Source: Chloroflexota bacterium (lineage in GTDB: Bacteria > Chloroflexota > Dehalococcoidia > Tepidiformales > Tepidiformaceae). From it: a stretch of 8,142 bases of DNA. The stretch's first letter is position 1; each line of letters starts with the position of its first letter. The DNA is taken from positions 1-8,142 of the forward strand of contig CAUJEQ010000169.1 in the NCBI GenBank assembly GCA_963169135.1, read 5' to 3'. A program made the position numbers and the translations under genes. Of the stretch, positions 1 to 5,831 are shown in pieces. The notes under the pieces are model-generated. The model was not told where the DNA came from. It was given only the letters and a program-made list of their open reading frames with translations, and did no database searches.

Positions 1-299
1 ACGCTCATCGCGCGTTCCGCCATGAACTCGTTCATCGCGTCGGTGTCGTGGCGGTCCCACAGCTCCTCCGGGATCCTCATCGCCGCAGGCCGCGAGCCCT
101 TCTCCAGCAACCCCAGCAGCGATTCCTCCCAGTCTGCCAGGTGCGCCACGTGCACTTTCACGGGCCATCCGTCGCCCAGCGGCCGCTCCCAGTCCGCCGG
201 GACGAGAGCGTCGAGCAGCTGCTGCAGCTTCTGCCAGCGAACCTCGATCCGCCGGAGCAGTTCTGCCTTCGAAAAGTCCGGCGGGATGCCGTCTGCCAT
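1..299 (-). CDS. ClbS/DfsB-type DinB-like four-helix-bundle protein (partial, C-terminus beyond the left edge)
   Basis: The first 99 residues of a protein that continues past base 1. The ATG is at 299-297 on the minus strand, preceded by AAGGAGGG at good spacing, so the start is secure. The pattern suggests the ClbS/DfsB branch of the DinB-like superfamily: a first helix with KAELLRRIEVRWQKLQQLL (residues 11-29), then GWPVKVHVAHLADWEESLLGLL (44-65). That is the usual 'W-x-VK-x-H-x-AHL-x-x-WE' signature, with histidines at 50 and 53. Members are small cytoplasmic four-helix-bundle proteins, some metal-binding, and ClbS is a colibactin-resistance hydrolase. Most have no known substrate, and none can be assigned here. 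The gene appears to be its own unit, separated from the acyl-CoA dehydrogenase upstream by a hairpin terminator. The family call rests on the N-terminal half only; another DinB-like subfamily is possible. Confidence 0.72.
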   Translation of the reverse strand, partial: MADGIPPDFSKAELLRRIEVRWQKLQQLLDALVPADWERPLGDGWPVKVHVAHLADWEESLLGLLEKGSRPAAMRIPEELWDRHDTDAMNEFMAERAMS

Positions 300-329
300 G
301 TTCGAGCCCTCCTTGTATTGCCAACAGTG

Positions 330-341
330 AACGCGCGCGTT
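330..341. promoter_or_regulatory. 12-bp perfect palindrome upstream of the ClbS-like gene (possible operator)
   Basis: AACGCGCGCGTT reads the same on both strands. It lies 31-42 nt upstream of the ATG of the ClbS/DfsB-like gene and just beyond the terminator of the preceding gene, where a promoter and operator would sit. No convincing -35/-10 pair was found here. CG alternation in a GC-rich genome can give such palindromes by chance, so the operator reading is only a possibility. Confidence 0.25.
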
Positions 342-352
342 TTGGCCCGGTA

Positions 353-380
353 ACGCAAAGGCCGCCCACGAAGGGCGGCC
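353..380 (-). terminator. Hairpin terminator for the acyl-CoA dehydrogenase gene
   Basis: On the minus strand GGCCGCCC and GGGCGGCC form a perfect 8-bp stem (360-367 with 373-380) around a 5-nt loop, TTCGT, followed directly by TTTGCGTT. It begins 27 nt past the TAG of the acyl-CoA dehydrogenase. The very GC-rich stem and the short T-rich tail fit an intrinsic terminator, although the T run is interrupted by GCG. Confidence 0.7.
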
Positions 381-406
381 CTGGATGCCGTGTTGTCCCT
401 TCCGGC

Positions 407-1588
407 CTAGGCCCGCGGCAGCCCAAGACCCCGGGTCGCGATGATGTTCCTCTGGATCTCGCTCGTCCCGCCCTCGATCGTGTTCGCGGTTGAGCGGAGG
501 TACATGTACTTCACCCGCCCCTTCATTGGCGGCCGCGGCCCGGCAGTTTTCGCATCGAGCTGCCCGTACAGGCCAAGCACCTTCATGCCGGTCCGCTGGA
601 TGCGCTGGTTCAGCTCGGTGCCATACAGCTTGGCGACGCTCGCCTCATGGCCCGGGGCCACGCCTTCCTTCGCCTGGATGGAGACAATCTTGAAGCTCAT
701 CATCTGGGCCACGCCGGCCTCGATGTAGCGCTCCACCAGTTCGTTGCGCACGGCGTCGTTGTGGCCCAGCGTGCTCGAACCCTCGGCTTTGTTGTCTCGC
801 GCGAACTTGATCAGGTCTTCCACGGTCTGCCGCGCCCCGACGGCGCCACCGATGTTCGAGCGTTCGAAGCTCAGAGTTGTCTGCGCCAGGTACCAGCCCC
901 GGTTCTCCTCGCCGATGATGTTCTCCTTCGGGATGCGCACATCCTCGAAGAACACCTCGTTGAACTCGTGGGTGTAGGCGGCGTTGATCAGCGGCCGGAC
1001 GGTCACGCCGGGCGCCTTCATGTCGGCGATGAAGTACGTAATGCCGCGGTGCTTTGGTGCGTCCGGGTCTGTCCGGGCGAGGAGGATCATCCACTTCGCG
1101 TTGTGCCCGCCGGAGGTCCAGATCTTCTGACCGTTGACCACGTAGTCATCGCCGTCGCGGACGGCGCGAGTCTGGATGGCCGCCAGGTCCGAGCCCGCGC
1201 CCGGCTCGCTGTATCCCTGGCACCAGGTCACCTCACCGGCGAGCATCTCCGGCAGGTACTTCTTCTTTTGCTCGTCAGTACCGTGCACGATGAGGGTAGG
1301 ACCGGCAAAGCCGATGCCAATGCCGCCCGGACGCGGCAGGCGCGCTTCGGCCAGCTCCCAGTTGAAGACGAATTGCTCCATAACGGACATGCCCGCGCCG
1401 CCGACTTCCTTCGGCCACGCAGGTGCGATCCAGTTGCGCGATGCCAACGCCTTCGTCCATTCCTTGCTTCCGCCATAGAAGCTCTCGGCGTCCTCGCGGC
1501 CGGCGCGGGCCTTCGGCCCCTCCGTCGCGATGAAGCTTCGCACTTCCTCGCGGAATGCGGCTTCTTCCGTTGTGTCGCGGAAGTCCAT
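407..1588 (-). CDS. Acyl-CoA dehydrogenase (FadE-like flavoprotein)
   Basis: FAD-dependent acyl-CoA dehydrogenase, 393 residues, the normal family length. It would oxidise an acyl-CoA thioester to the 2-enoyl-CoA in the cytoplasm and pass electrons to ETF. The N-terminal helical domain (about 1-118) is followed by the middle beta domain: WCQGYSEPGAGSDLA at 122-136, NGQKIWTSGGHNAKW at 152-166, and RGITYFIADM at 181-190. The C-terminal helical domain starts near 230 and ends in NTIEGGTSEIQRNI (369-382), the flavin-contact segment. The usual medium-chain catalytic Glu position, directly before GT, is Gly here. Glu242 in LSFERSNIGG is the likely base, as in isovaleryl-CoA and long-chain enzymes; this is inferred by hand alignment. 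The ATG is preceded by GAGGT with a 6-nt spacer. The gene is monocistronic, with a terminator downstream. The substrate is not predictable; the form resembles enzymes for branched, cyclic or steroid-derived acyl-CoAs, which may work as partners of a second subunit. Confidence 0.95.
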   Translation of the reverse strand: MDFRDTTEEAAFREEVRSFIATEGPKARAGREDAESFYGGSKEWTKALASRNWIAPAWPKEVGGAGMSVMEQFVFNWELAEARLPRPGGIGIGFAGPTLIVHGTDEQKKKYLPEMLAGEVTWCQGYSEPGAGSDLAAIQTRAVRDGDDYVVNGQKIWTSGGHNAKWMILLARTDPDAPKHRGITYFIADMKAPGVTVRPLINAAYTHEFNEVFFEDVRIPKENIIGEENRGWYLAQTTLSFERSNIGGAVGARQTVEDLIKFARDNKAEGSSTLGHNDAVRNELVERYIEAGVAQMMSFKIVSIQAKEGVAPGHEASVAKLYGTELNQRIQRTGMKVLGLYGQLDAKTAGPRPPMKGRVKYMYLRSTANTIEGGTSEIQRNIIATRGLGLPRA

Positions 1589-1621
1589 GGTTGTACCTCA
1601 GATTCTGATTTCGGTGTCCAG

Positions 1622-1627
1622 ATTGTA
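1622..1627 (-). promoter_or_regulatory. Possible -10 element for the acyl-CoA dehydrogenase gene
   Basis: TACAAT on the minus strand matches the TATAAT consensus at five of six bases and lies 33-38 nt upstream of the ATG at 1588, leaving room for a short leader with the GAGGT ribosome site. No good -35 hexamer is visible 16-18 nt upstream, so this is a half-promoter call only. Confidence 0.35.
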
Positions 1628-1704
1628 CTCCCCGGCGCCAAGATCCGCTGTCGGCGTGCGCGGATCGCCGCCACCTCCGACTGCGCCGACATGCACGATC
1701 CACT

Positions 1705-1739
1705 CATCATCGACAACGCCAGCGCCAACCCCGATGATG
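1705..1739. repeat. 8-bp inverted repeat upstream of the PPOX gene
   Basis: CATCATCG (1705-1712) and CGATGATG (1732-1739) are perfect inverted copies separated by 19 nt. They end about 16 nt before the ribosome site of the PPOX-fold gene, within the 181-nt divergent region 1589-1769. This could be a regulator site or an mRNA leader hairpin. No -35/-10 pair was convincing on the plus strand, and the rest of the region shows nothing clear. Confidence 0.3.
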
Positions 1740-1769
1740 CTGGCCGCTCACCAACAGGAGGACTCAGCC

Positions 1770-2249
1770 ATGGCCACCTGGGCCCAATTCGAAACCGATT
1801 GCCCCGACCTTGCTCGCCTGGCCCGGGAACGCTTCGACGCTACCGAGCTGGTCATGCTCGGCACGCTCCGCAAGAACGGCTGGCCGCGCATCACGCCCAT
1901 CGAGTACACCATCTGGGAAGGCGAACTCGTCCTCGGCGGGATGTGGCAGTCCCGCAAGATGCTCGACCTCCTGCGCGACCCCCGGTGCGCCATCCACAGC
2001 ACGACCACGAATAAGAACGGGCAGGAAGGCGACGTGAAGCTCTATGGCCGTGCGACCCCTCTCGCTCCGGAGCGAGAGCCCGCCTACTGGCAGCACATCT
2101 TCGAGACCATGAACTTCCGGCCGGGGGGTCCCGCACACGTGTTCACCATCGACATCGAGTCCGCCGGCTACGTCCGCTTCACCCCCGAGGGCCAACAGCA
2201 CACGCTGACCTGGCCCGGCGGCGAATGGCGCGTGACGAAGGCGCCCTGA
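1770..2249 (+). CDS. Pyridoxamine 5'-phosphate oxidase (PPOX) family flavin-binding protein
   Basis: A 159-residue split-beta-barrel protein of the PPOX/FMN-binding class, the usual length for the small family members. The signature is MLGTLRKNGWPRITPIEY (29-46), in which a first strand is followed by GxPR and a hydrophobic strand, then GELVLGGMWQSRKMLDLLRDP (51-71), where the RKMLDLLRDPR stretch is the typical cofactor-phosphate-binding helix. The C-terminal strand is VFTIDIESAGYVRFTPEG (124-141). These proteins bind FMN, F420 or haem and carry out poorly predicted redox reactions; true PNPOx activity is not implied. The frame is open for 240 nt further upstream, but the ATG at 1770 was chosen because AGGAGG lies 8 nt before it and homology-like sequence begins there. 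It diverges from the acyl-CoA dehydrogenase and converges on the GNAT gene with a 19-nt gap. Confidence 0.87.
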   Translation: MATWAQFETDCPDLARLARERFDATELVMLGTLRKNGWPRITPIEYTIWEGELVLGGMWQSRKMLDLLRDPRCAIHSTTTNKNGQEGDVKLYGRATPLAPEREPAYWQHIFETMNFRPGGPAHVFTIDIESAGYVRFTPEGQQHTLTWPGGEWRVTKAP

Positions 2250-2268
2250 ACACGCCCGGCCGGCAGCG

Positions 2269-2904
2269 CTATTTCGGGTCGCGCCACATGAGCCAGACTG
2301 GCGGACCTCCGTTAGGCACCCGGAACTCCTCCGTCACCTTGAAGCCGTTGCGCTCGTAGAGCGGCAAGTTGCGCTCTTTGGAGCTCTCGAGGTACGCCGG
2401 CGTGCCCTCGCGGTCGCACCGTTCGAGCACCGGCGCCATCAGCTGTGTCCCAATCCCGTTCCCCTGGAGGTCCGGGTCTACCCCGAGCGCAAGCAGGTAC
2501 CAGTGCGGCGCGTGCGGATGCTTCTTCTCAATCGCCGCCAAGCCGCCCATGATCGCCGGCACGCGACGCAGGGTCGCCGTTCGCACTATGGCCGGCAGGA
2601 GACCAAGCTGTTGCACCAGTCCCATCTTCCACTTGCCAGGTGGGGCCCAGCAGGCCCCCCCCCGGATGCCGTCGGTGGTGTAGATCTCCTCGTGCGGGGC
2701 GGTGATCCGCAATCCGACATCCATGAAGTCGTGGACCCGCTGCGCCCTCTTCGCATCCTGTGCGGCGAACCAGTTCGCGATCGGGTCGTCGTCAAAGGCC
2801 TTCGCCATCACCGCGGTGAGTTGGGCGCGCTCCGCAGGGTCGTACTTTCGAACGTTCACCTCCAGCCGCTCGCGCCGAGTGCCTTGGTCCTGTACCTGGG
2901 TCAT
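2269..2904 (-). CDS. GNAT family N-acetyltransferase
   Basis: A 211-residue single-domain acetyltransferase that would move an acetyl group from acetyl-CoA to an amine. The acetyl-CoA site is visible in WYLLALGVDPDLQGNGIGTQLM (135-156), where QGNGIG at 147-152 is the pyrophosphate-binding Q/R-x-x-G-x-G/A loop. The second half of the fold follows in YLESSKERNLPLYERNGFKV (171-190), with Tyr183 at the usual general-acid position. An N-terminal extension of about 18 residues precedes the first strand. The family form (DDPIANWF near 39, GGACWAPPGKW at 82-92) resembles the many uncharacterised environmental GNATs related to small-molecule and antibiotic acetylases; the substrate cannot be given. 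The ATG at 2904 follows AGGAGGGA at about 6 nt. A run of nine G lies at codons 81-84 on the coding strand, and the frame is intact as written. Confidence 0.9.
   Translation of the reverse strand: MTQVQDQGTRRERLEVNVRKYDPAERAQLTAVMAKAFDDDPIANWFAAQDAKRAQRVHDFMDVGLRITAPHEEIYTTDGIRGGACWAPPGKWKMGLVQQLGLLPAIVRTATLRRVPAIMGGLAAIEKKHPHAPHWYLLALGVDPDLQGNGIGTQLMAPVLERCDREGTPAYLESSKERNLPLYERNGFKVTEEFRVPNGGPPVWLMWRDPK
2655..2663. repeat. Nine-base C/G homopolymer inside the GNAT gene
   Basis: Nine consecutive C on the plus strand (nine G in the coding strand) cover codons CGG GGG GGG GCC of the GNAT gene, giving Arg-Gly-Gly-Ala. It is the longest mononucleotide run I noticed in the window. The reading frame through it is correct for a GNAT protein. 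Such runs slip in replication and in sequencing. Confidence 0.9.
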
Positions 2905-2982
2905 CGAACTCCCTCCTATGTCCAGCAGTAATGGTACTCACCCGCGCAAGGGGTGTCGGAGGCGGCTCGCGCTCATTGCCGC

Positions 2983-2988
2983 TACGAT
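2983..2988 (+). promoter_or_regulatory. Leaderless-type -10 element for the aminotransferase gene
   Basis: TACGAT ends 6 nt before the ATG at 2995, the distance at which transcription would begin on or next to the start codon. The ATG has no Shine-Dalgarno sequence within 20 nt; the nearest GGAGG is about 32 nt upstream. No TTGACA-like -35 was found at 16-18 nt. The promoter reading is an inference from spacing and from the missing ribosome site. Confidence 0.45.
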
Positions 2989-2994
2989 CCGTCC

Positions 2995-4173
2995 ATGCCC
3001 ACCACTCCCTCGTTCAACCCTCCGACCCGCATCCTCATGGGCCCCGGTCCGAGCGGCGCCCATCCCCGCGTCCTGAAGGCCATGACCGCGCCCATCCTCG
3101 GCCACCTGGACCCCGAGTTCCTCCGCATCATGGATGACTGCAACGAGATGCTTCGCGACGTTATGGGCACGGCCAACCGCATCACCCTGGCCACACCTGG
3201 CACCGGCACCAGCGGCATGGAAGCAGCCGTCATGAACCTCGTGGAGCCCGGCGATAAGGTGGTCGTGGGGATCTGCGGCTACTTCGGCGAACGCATCGCG
3301 GTCATGGCCGAACGCGCGGGCGGCGAGGTCACCCGCGTGCAGACCTCCTGGGGCTCACCCACGGATTTCACGGCTGTCGACGCCGCAGTCCGGGACGCCG
3401 GGAACGTCAAGGTCATCGGCATCGTCCATGCCGAGACGTCCACAGGAGCGCAAACACCCGTCGAGCCGTTCGCGAAGCTCGCGAAGGAGTCCGGCGCCCT
3501 GCTCCTGGTTGATTGCGTCACCTCGCTTGGCGGCCTCCCCGTGACGGTGGATGCATGGGGCGCCGATGCCGTCTACTCGGGCACCCAGAAGTGCCTGAGC
3601 GCGCCTCCCGGCATGGCTCCGCTCACCATGTCGCCGCGCGCATGGGACGCCATCAAGGCTCGCGAGGTCCCCTGCAACAGCTGGTACCTGGATCTCAGCC
3701 TCCTCGAGGCCTATTGGGACGAGCGGCGCGCCTATCACCACACGGCACCGATCTCCATGGTCTATGCCCTCCACGAAGCCCTCGCCCTCGTGCTCGATGA
3801 GGGGCTGGAGCACCGCTGGGCGCGCCACGACCGGAACGGCCGCGCCCTCCAGGCCGGCCTCGAAGCCATGGGCCTCGTCCTCCACGCCGACGCCGGCTAC
3901 CGACTTCCCGTACTCACGACAGTGCGCATCCCGGAAGGGGTAAACGACGCCGAGGTGCGCGGTGCGCTCCTGAACCGCAACAGCATCGAAATCGGCGGCG
4001 GGCTCGGCGACCTCCGTGCGAAGGTGTGGCGGATCGGGCTCATGGGTGAAAGCTCCACGCCGGGAAACGTCCTGCTCGTGCTCAATTCCCTCGGCAAGAT
4101 CCTGCGCGAGCAGGGCTTCAAGGCCGACATCCGCGCCGCTGTCGAGACCGCCGCCGCGAGACTCGACTCTTAA
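2995..4173 (+). CDS. Class V PLP aminotransferase, alanine/serine-glyoxylate aminotransferase type
   Basis: A cytoplasmic PLP enzyme of 392 residues, the same length as human AGXT, which it resembles closely at the active site. LLVDCVTSLGGLPVTVDAWG (170-189) supplies the Asp173 that contacts the PLP ring nitrogen. YSGTQKCLSAPPGMAPL (194-210) holds the Schiff-base Lys199, with the family's SGxQKxLxAPPG motif. WRIGLMGE (345-352) carries Arg347, equivalent to the carboxylate-binding arginine. The N-terminus ILMGPGPSGAHPRVLKAM is also typical. The likely reaction is transamination of glyoxylate (or pyruvate) with alanine or serine; serine-pyruvate and 2-aminoethylphosphonate-like alternatives cannot be fully excluded. 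The ATG at 2995 was preferred to an in-frame GTG at 2953 because family similarity begins there and neither has a ribosome site; the gene is probably leaderless. It ends 72 nt before the sulfur operon's first ATG, and no terminator hairpin is evident between them. Confidence 0.93.
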   Translation: MPTTPSFNPPTRILMGPGPSGAHPRVLKAMTAPILGHLDPEFLRIMDDCNEMLRDVMGTANRITLATPGTGTSGMEAAVMNLVEPGDKVVVGICGYFGERIAVMAERAGGEVTRVQTSWGSPTDFTAVDAAVRDAGNVKVIGIVHAETSTGAQTPVEPFAKLAKESGALLLVDCVTSLGGLPVTVDAWGADAVYSGTQKCLSAPPGMAPLTMSPRAWDAIKAREVPCNSWYLDLSLLEAYWDERRAYHHTAPISMVYALHEALALVLDEGLEHRWARHDRNGRALQAGLEAMGLVLHADAGYRLPVLTTVRIPEGVNDAEVRGALLNRNSIEIGGGLGDLRAKVWRIGLMGESSTPGNVLLVLNSLGKILREQGFKADIRAAVETAAARLDS

Positions 4174-4189
4174 CGTTCGTTCCCAGCAG

Positions 4190-4218
4190 TTGAACCTTTT
4201 CGTGATTGTCGATAGAGT
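4190..4218 (+). promoter_or_regulatory. Sigma-70-type promoter of the sulfur-uptake operon
   Basis: TTGAAC (4190-4195) and TAGAGT (4213-4218) are separated by exactly 17 nt and match the -35 and -10 consensus at four of six bases each. Predicted transcription start is near 4225, leaving a leader of about 20 nt with GAGGGG before the ATG at 4246. This is the best-formed promoter in the window and gives the operon its own start, independent of the aminotransferase gene upstream. Confidence 0.6.
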
Positions 4219-4230
4219 TTGTCAACAATC
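4204..4230. promoter_or_regulatory. Inverted repeats over the operon's -10 and start point (possible operator)
   Basis: GATTGT (4204-4209) and ACAATC (4225-4230) are perfect inverted copies flanking the -10 hexamer. A tighter palindrome, TTGT-CA-ACAA (4219-4228), covers the expected start point. TTGTC also occurs twice in the same direction, 13 nt apart. A repressor bound here would block transcription. Which regulator, if any, cannot be told from the sequence. Confidence 0.35.
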
Positions 4231-4245
4231 ATTGAGGGGGCGTCG

Positions 4246-5484
4246 ATGCAGGCTGGCGCGACAACTGTCACGGCTTCGCCGCGTTTGCCCGCGAACACCT
4301 TCACCATCGCGGGGGCGCTGCTGTTCATCGTCGTGGCGGCGGTCTTCACCGGCCAGAAGGACTTCGAGCTCGGCGCATTCTGGCTGATCGGGATCGCGTT
4401 CGGCGTCATCGTCCAGCGCAGCCGCCTCTGCTTCGCCGGAGCCTTCCGCGACCTCATCATGTCGGGCGACGGCCGCCTCATGCGCGCCATCATCCTCGGG
4501 CTTGCAGTCACGACGCTCGGCTTCGGCATGCTCATGGCCCGGTTCGTGCCAGATCCGTCGTTCAACGTCCTCCCGCCCGGCGCCCATATCCAGCCGGTGG
4601 GGTTCGCCACCGTCGCCGGCGGCGTGATGTTCGGCATCGGTATGGTCCTCGCTGGCGGCTGTGTCTCCGGCACCCTCTGGCGTATGGGCGAGGGCTACCT
4701 CAACTCCTGGGTCGCCATGATCGGCATCCTCTTCGGGCTCTGGGGCGCCTCGAAGACCTGGAACTGGTGGTACGACATCGACATCAGCAAGCGCGAGGCA
4801 ACCTGGCTCCCCAGCGACCTCGGCCTCACCGCCTCGATCCTCCTGACACTGGGCGTGCTCGCCGTGGCCTACGTGGCGATCCTCTGGTGGGAACTCCGCT
4901 CACCGCGGTTGCCCGAACCGAAGGCGAAACCCGCTCCGCCGGCTTTCACCCTCCGTGAGCACCTGCGCAACTCCTGGAACGTGGTGTTTGGTGGGCGGGG
5001 CTGGACCTATACCGCGGGCGCGCTCGCCCTCGCCGTGCTCAGCATCGTGGCATACAACCTCCAGAGTCCCCTCGGTGTCACCGGTGGCCTGGCGCTCTGG
5101 GCCGACAATGCGGCCCAGGTGGCCAACGCCGGCGGCCTGCCGCTCAAGGGCGCCGATCTGCTCGCCGGCTGTTCTTCTGCCGCCGCGGGCGCGGAATGGC
5201 TCACCATCCGTACCACAACCATGACCGGCGTGGTCATGGGCGCGTTCACAGCATCGGTGCTCTCGGGCGAATTCAAGGTCCGCTTCTCTCGCAACGCAGC
5301 CCGCTACCCACAGCTTCTTGTTGGCGGCGCAGCCATGGGCTACGCCTCGGTCCTCGCTGTCGGCTGCACCATCGGAGCGTTCTTCTCGTCCATCCCGTCG
5401 CTCGCGGTCGCCGGGTGGCTCTACGCCATCGCGCTCGCCGCAGGGGCGTTCATCGGAGTTCAGGTCATTCGCCGCCTGCCCTGA
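4246..5484 (+). CDS. YeeE/YedE family sulfur transporter (TsuA-like thiosulfate uptake permease)
   Basis: An integral membrane protein of 412 residues with about ten hydrophobic segments (roughly 18-36, 44-58, 80-101, 119-141, 154-170, 192-215, 253-271, 322-340, 356-382, 386-407). The four cysteines sit in conserved-looking places: RSRLC62F, LAGGC139VSG, LAGC309SS and AVGC374TIG. In the structurally known YeeE (TsuA), three cysteines in such motifs relay thiosulfate through the membrane, and C62, C139 and C374 are the probable counterparts. The two halves each carry a GCxxG-type motif, the internal pseudo-repeat expected of the family. A hydrophilic Pro/Lys linker lies at 218-245. The likely job is import of thiosulfate or a related sulfur species, handed to the TusA-like protein encoded 37 nt downstream. 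The ATG at 4246 has GAGGGG before it; an upstream TTG at 4219 would overlap the promoter and was rejected. Selenium or another sulfur substrate is possible. Confidence 0.9.
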   Translation: MQAGATTVTASPRLPANTFTIAGALLFIVVAAVFTGQKDFELGAFWLIGIAFGVIVQRSRLCFAGAFRDLIMSGDGRLMRAIILGLAVTTLGFGMLMARFVPDPSFNVLPPGAHIQPVGFATVAGGVMFGIGMVLAGGCVSGTLWRMGEGYLNSWVAMIGILFGLWGASKTWNWWYDIDISKREATWLPSDLGLTASILLTLGVLAVAYVAILWWELRSPRLPEPKAKPAPPAFTLREHLRNSWNVVFGGRGWTYTAGALALAVLSIVAYNLQSPLGVTGGLALWADNAAQVANAGGLPLKGADLLAGCSSAAAGAEWLTIRTTTMTGVVMGAFTASVLSGEFKVRFSRNAARYPQLLVGGAAMGYASVLAVGCTIGAFFSSIPSLAVAGWLYAIALAAGAFIGVQVIRRLP

Positions 5485-5490
5485 GGCGGC
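5471..5490 (+). other. Hairpin across the transporter stop codon
   Basis: GCCGCCT (5471-5477) and AGGCGGC (5484-5490) pair perfectly over 7 bp around a 6-nt loop containing most of the TGA stop. No T run follows, so it is not a normal terminator. It may protect the upstream mRNA or partly separate expression of the transporter from the two downstream genes. Confidence 0.4.
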
Positions 5491-5521
5491 TGTCAGACAA
5501 AGGGAGGAGGAGGTTCACCAC

Positions 5522-5812
5522 ATGCAAATCGACGTCCGCGGGGAGATGTGTCCCTATCCGGCCATGAAGGCGAAGGAAGCGCTGAAGAAGCTTCCCGACG
5601 GAGACCGGCTGGAGCTGGTCACCGACCACGCCCCGGCACTCTCCACCGTCCCGTGGGAGGGCGCAAAGCTCGGGTTCCTCTCCGAGATTGCCAGCAAGGC
5701 CCCCGGGGAATGGGTCATCACCCTCGAAAAAGCCAGCGCCCCAATCGACCAGAAACAAGTCTTGACCGCCATCGCAGCCCGTGCTGCCGAACTCGCGCCC
5801 GACGAGGCGTAG
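5522..5812 (+). CDS. TusA-family sulfur carrier protein (TsuB/YeeD-like)
   Basis: A small cytoplasmic sulfur carrier of 96 residues. MQIDVRGEMCPYPAMKAKEAL (1-21) holds the CPxP motif with the sulfur-binding Cys10, the only cysteine in the protein. KKLPDGDRLELVTDH (22-36) follows as the usual second strand, and GEWVITLEK (62-70) as the last strand. It is about 15-20 residues longer than typical TusA because of a charged helical tail (about 75-96). In the TsuA/TsuB system the TusA-like partner of the YeeE transporter is needed for thiosulfate use and receives its sulfur; position next to the transporter suggests the same role here. It begins 37 nt after the transporter, with a very strong repeated GGAGGAGGAGG ribosome site, so it is probably made in excess of the membrane protein. 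A general tRNA-thiolation role is less likely given the neighbours. Confidence 0.92.
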   Translation: MQIDVRGEMCPYPAMKAKEALKKLPDGDRLELVTDHAPALSTVPWEGAKLGFLSEIASKAPGEWVITLEKASAPIDQKQVLTAIAARAAELAPDEA

Positions 5813-5831
5813 GGCTTACAAGGAGCCAACC

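Noticed and set aside
1530..1769. N-terminal extension of the PPOX-fold protein by 80 residues
   Set aside because: It would overlap the divergent acyl-CoA dehydrogenase start, and the ATG at 1770 has AGGAGG at proper spacing and the normal family length.
647..2014. Long open frame of 455 codons on the plus strand opposite the acyl-CoA dehydrogenase
   Set aside because: It lies antisense to a clear acyl-CoA dehydrogenase and runs into the PPOX gene in another frame. It has no recognisable domain and is the open-frame shadow expected in GC-rich DNA.
2250..2268. Terminator between the convergent PPOX and GNAT genes
   Set aside because: The 19-nt gap only holds a short GCCGGC self-complementary stretch with no real stem or T run.
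2953..2994. GTG start for the aminotransferase, 14 codons upstream
   Set aside because: No ribosome site precedes it, and the added residues fall outside the family's N-terminus. The ATG at 2995 gives 392 residues, as in AGXT.
4219..4245. TTG start for the transporter
   Set aside because: It lies directly after the -10 hexamer and before the expected transcription start; the ATG at 4246 has GAGGGG.
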